Source: Clostridiales bacterium oral taxon 876 str. F0540 (GTDB lineage: Bacteria; Bacillota; Clostridia; Clostridiales; Clostridiaceae). Taken from it: a stretch of DNA of 31,406 nt. The stretch is from NCBI GenBank assembly GCA_000466585.1, contig KE993459.1, positions 1-31,406 on the forward strand, read 5' to 3'. Position numbers and translations under genes: made by a program. The number at the start of each line of letters is the position of its first letter. Within the stretch, counting starts at the first letter, position 1. Positions 30,258-31,406 of the stretch are shown here, one piece after another. The notes under the pieces are model-generated. The model searched no databases. It was not told the DNA's origin and was given only the letters and a program-made list of their open reading frames with translations.

Positions 30258-30413
30258 TAGATTTCGGGCTTAATCCTCCTCAAGAAATCCACCAACGAAG
30301 CCCACTACGCCACCCGACAGGAAACAATTTTATTATATGAGTCAAGCATCAGCGCATATGCCCTGTGCTATTTCTATATTTGCCCCTTCAATTTTATTGC
30401 CGCATCCATTTTC

Positions 30414-31181
30414 TTAAATAAACATATTCCCCCTTCTTTCTAGGTTATATACGGCAACAGGTATTAACTCAGCATTATCCTCTTCCTCACAGAGAATTCT
30501 TTGAAAAGGAATACTGTTATGCTGCATAGTTAGTTCTAAAAAATACAAAAAAATCCCCATATCAATTGAATTGTAAAATGATACCTTGTCCTTAGGCATA
30601 ATAGACTTGACCTTTGTTGTTCTGTATATATTTAATTTATCCTTTTCATAATTAACTCTCCAGGGCTGTGTATTGCATGCACTTGGAGCATATTTTACAA
30701 CCTCTGCTATTGCTTCAAAGCCTGAAATACAGCTCCAAATTTCCCTTGTCTCTTTTCTTTTGCATTTTGTATAATCTCTTCTGAATTCATTAGGCTCACC
30801 TTTGCCAATAGCCATCATAATCACAAACTTCAAGTTTTCATATTCTGATTCTTCAGTTTTGCCCATTCCGTACCAGCATACTCCAATATCTTTAGAAGCC
30901 AAATACAAATCCAATTGTTCAAACATATATCCAATATTTAATAAAAACTTCTCTTTTTCTTCGCTATAAATAAGCAGGCAATACTCTCCTCGTTTGCAGG
31001 TAGTTTCTTCCCTTTTTACAATACGATATTTGACATCTATATCGTTTCTGAGTGCTGCTAAAGTTTTAATTTTTTCATCAATATCACGTAGTTCATCATT
31101 AGAGAGTCTGAGAGTATCGTTAAATCTTCTGAAAGATTTTCTCTTAAAAATCATTTCGTAGTATTCTTTATCTATAACCAT
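30414..31181 (-). CDS. Nitroreductase-family protein (TM1586 type)
   Basis: A 255-residue protein that should bind FMN and use NAD(P)H to reduce a nitro or other electron-poor group; the natural substrate is unknown. The N-terminus DKEYYEMIFKRKSFRRFNDT has the nitroreductase start motif, and the C-terminal half repeats the fold (AIAEVVKYAPSACNTQPWRV, with the ACNTQPW phosphate-binding motif). The C-terminal part contains YNSIDMGIFLYFLELTMQHN. The double-domain layout is that of the putative TM1586 nitroreductases. The ATG follows AGAAGGATC. The gene is single; 31182-31371 holds AT-rich sequence and no gene that I can see. Confidence 0.85.
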   Translation of the reverse strand: MVIDKEYYEMIFKRKSFRRFNDTLRLSNDELRDIDEKIKTLAALRNDIDVKYRIVKREETTCKRGEYCLLIYSEEKEKFLLNIGYMFEQLDLYLASKDIGVCWYGMGKTEESEYENLKFVIMMAIGKGEPNEFRRDYTKCKRKETREIWSCISGFEAIAEVVKYAPSACNTQPWRVNYEKDKLNIYRTTKVKSIMPKDKVSFYNSIDMGIFLYFLELTMQHNSIPFQRILCEEEDNAELIPVAVYNLERRGNMFI

Positions 31182-31371
31182 TGATCCTTCTCCTATTTAT
31201 TAGTACACCGGTGCCTGAGATAATCATATAATGGTTTAAAATGAAAAACAATGATGGTTTAAAATTTTTTAGTTAGGTATTTTCAAAGCAGAGGAAAGTA
31301 AAAGAACGTTTGACTTTATTATAGGTTCATTATGGTATGCCTTACACAATTATTACACTAAACAAAAAAAC

Positions 31372-31401
31372 AATATAAAAAGAGGTCTAGAGCTACTGCT
31401 G
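31372..31401 (-). repeat. Right-edge copy of the 30-nt sequence at the left edge
   Basis: On the minus strand it reads CAGCAGTAGC, a diverged middle (TCTAGACCTC) and TTTTTATATT. It matches 1-30 of the plus strand at 24 of 30 positions and looks like the end of a gene plus a terminator T-run entering from the right. Confidence 0.35.
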
Positions 31402-31406
31402 TTGCA

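Noticed and set aside
30270..30329. Minus-strand frame ending in LSGGVVGFVGGFLEED, which looks like a protein C-terminus
   Set aside because: Only 19 codons are open and there is no start codon or ribosome site. It may be a gene remnant, but nothing confirms it.

Overview
The window looks like a chromosomal segment of a low-GC, anaerobic, Clostridium-like Firmicute. The DNA is strongly AT-rich, GGAGG-type ribosome binding sites precede most genes, TTG starts are frequent, and several gene families are typical of Clostridia (CBO0543-type membrane protein, guanidine-I riboswitch with a Gdx exporter, YjeM-type permease). No species can be named. I see no rRNA, tRNA, CRISPR array, transposase or phage genes.

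Layout. 1-1030: Nudix hydrolase and small proteins. 1038-5333: a two-component system (response regulator, then kinase) followed by a MacB-type ABC transporter on the same strand, whose promoter carries four sites at exact 11-bp spacing. 5473-6712: small proteins and a membrane protein. 6789-9142: a MutS2-like ATPase without the Smr nuclease domain, behind a long leader with its own sigma-A promoter, an internal terminator and mutually exclusive pairing segments, one of which contains the Shine-Dalgarno. 9213-9906: two small unknown genes. 10021-10576: guanidine-I riboswitch and the SMR exporter Gdx. 10973-12638: YjeM-type amino-acid permease with a model promoter. 12687-14400: small unknown proteins, an orphan zinc-finger membrane protein, a two-gene micro-operon of 49 and 56 residues, and a possible frameshifted remnant. 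14406-18510: DUF402, YdcF/DUF218, GNAT, two unknown membrane proteins and a lone RfbD-like reductase. 18817-19062: DUF3243 protein. 19143-23121: a second two-component system divergent from a DrrAB-type exporter; the shared intergenic region carries two divergent arrays of CTTTAAAA repeats at equivalent distances from two -10 boxes. 23213-26463: molybdate transporter ModABC divergent from an HTH+TOBE regulator. 26665-27960: CNNM/CorC membrane protein. 28257-30180: a UGT-like glycosyltransferase divergent from a MarR repressor, with a 54-bp palindrome containing three operator-like copies. 30414-31181: nitroreductase-family protein.

Together the genes suggest stress sensing and toxic-compound handling: two kinase/regulator pairs each beside an ABC transporter, guanidine export, and a MarR-controlled glycosyltransferase. 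The strongest candidates for something undescribed are the switch-like leader of the MutS2-like gene, the paired 11-bp repeat arrays, and the micro-operon. Both window ends carry similar inverted 30-nt sequences, so the segment may be bounded by members of a repeated gene family.
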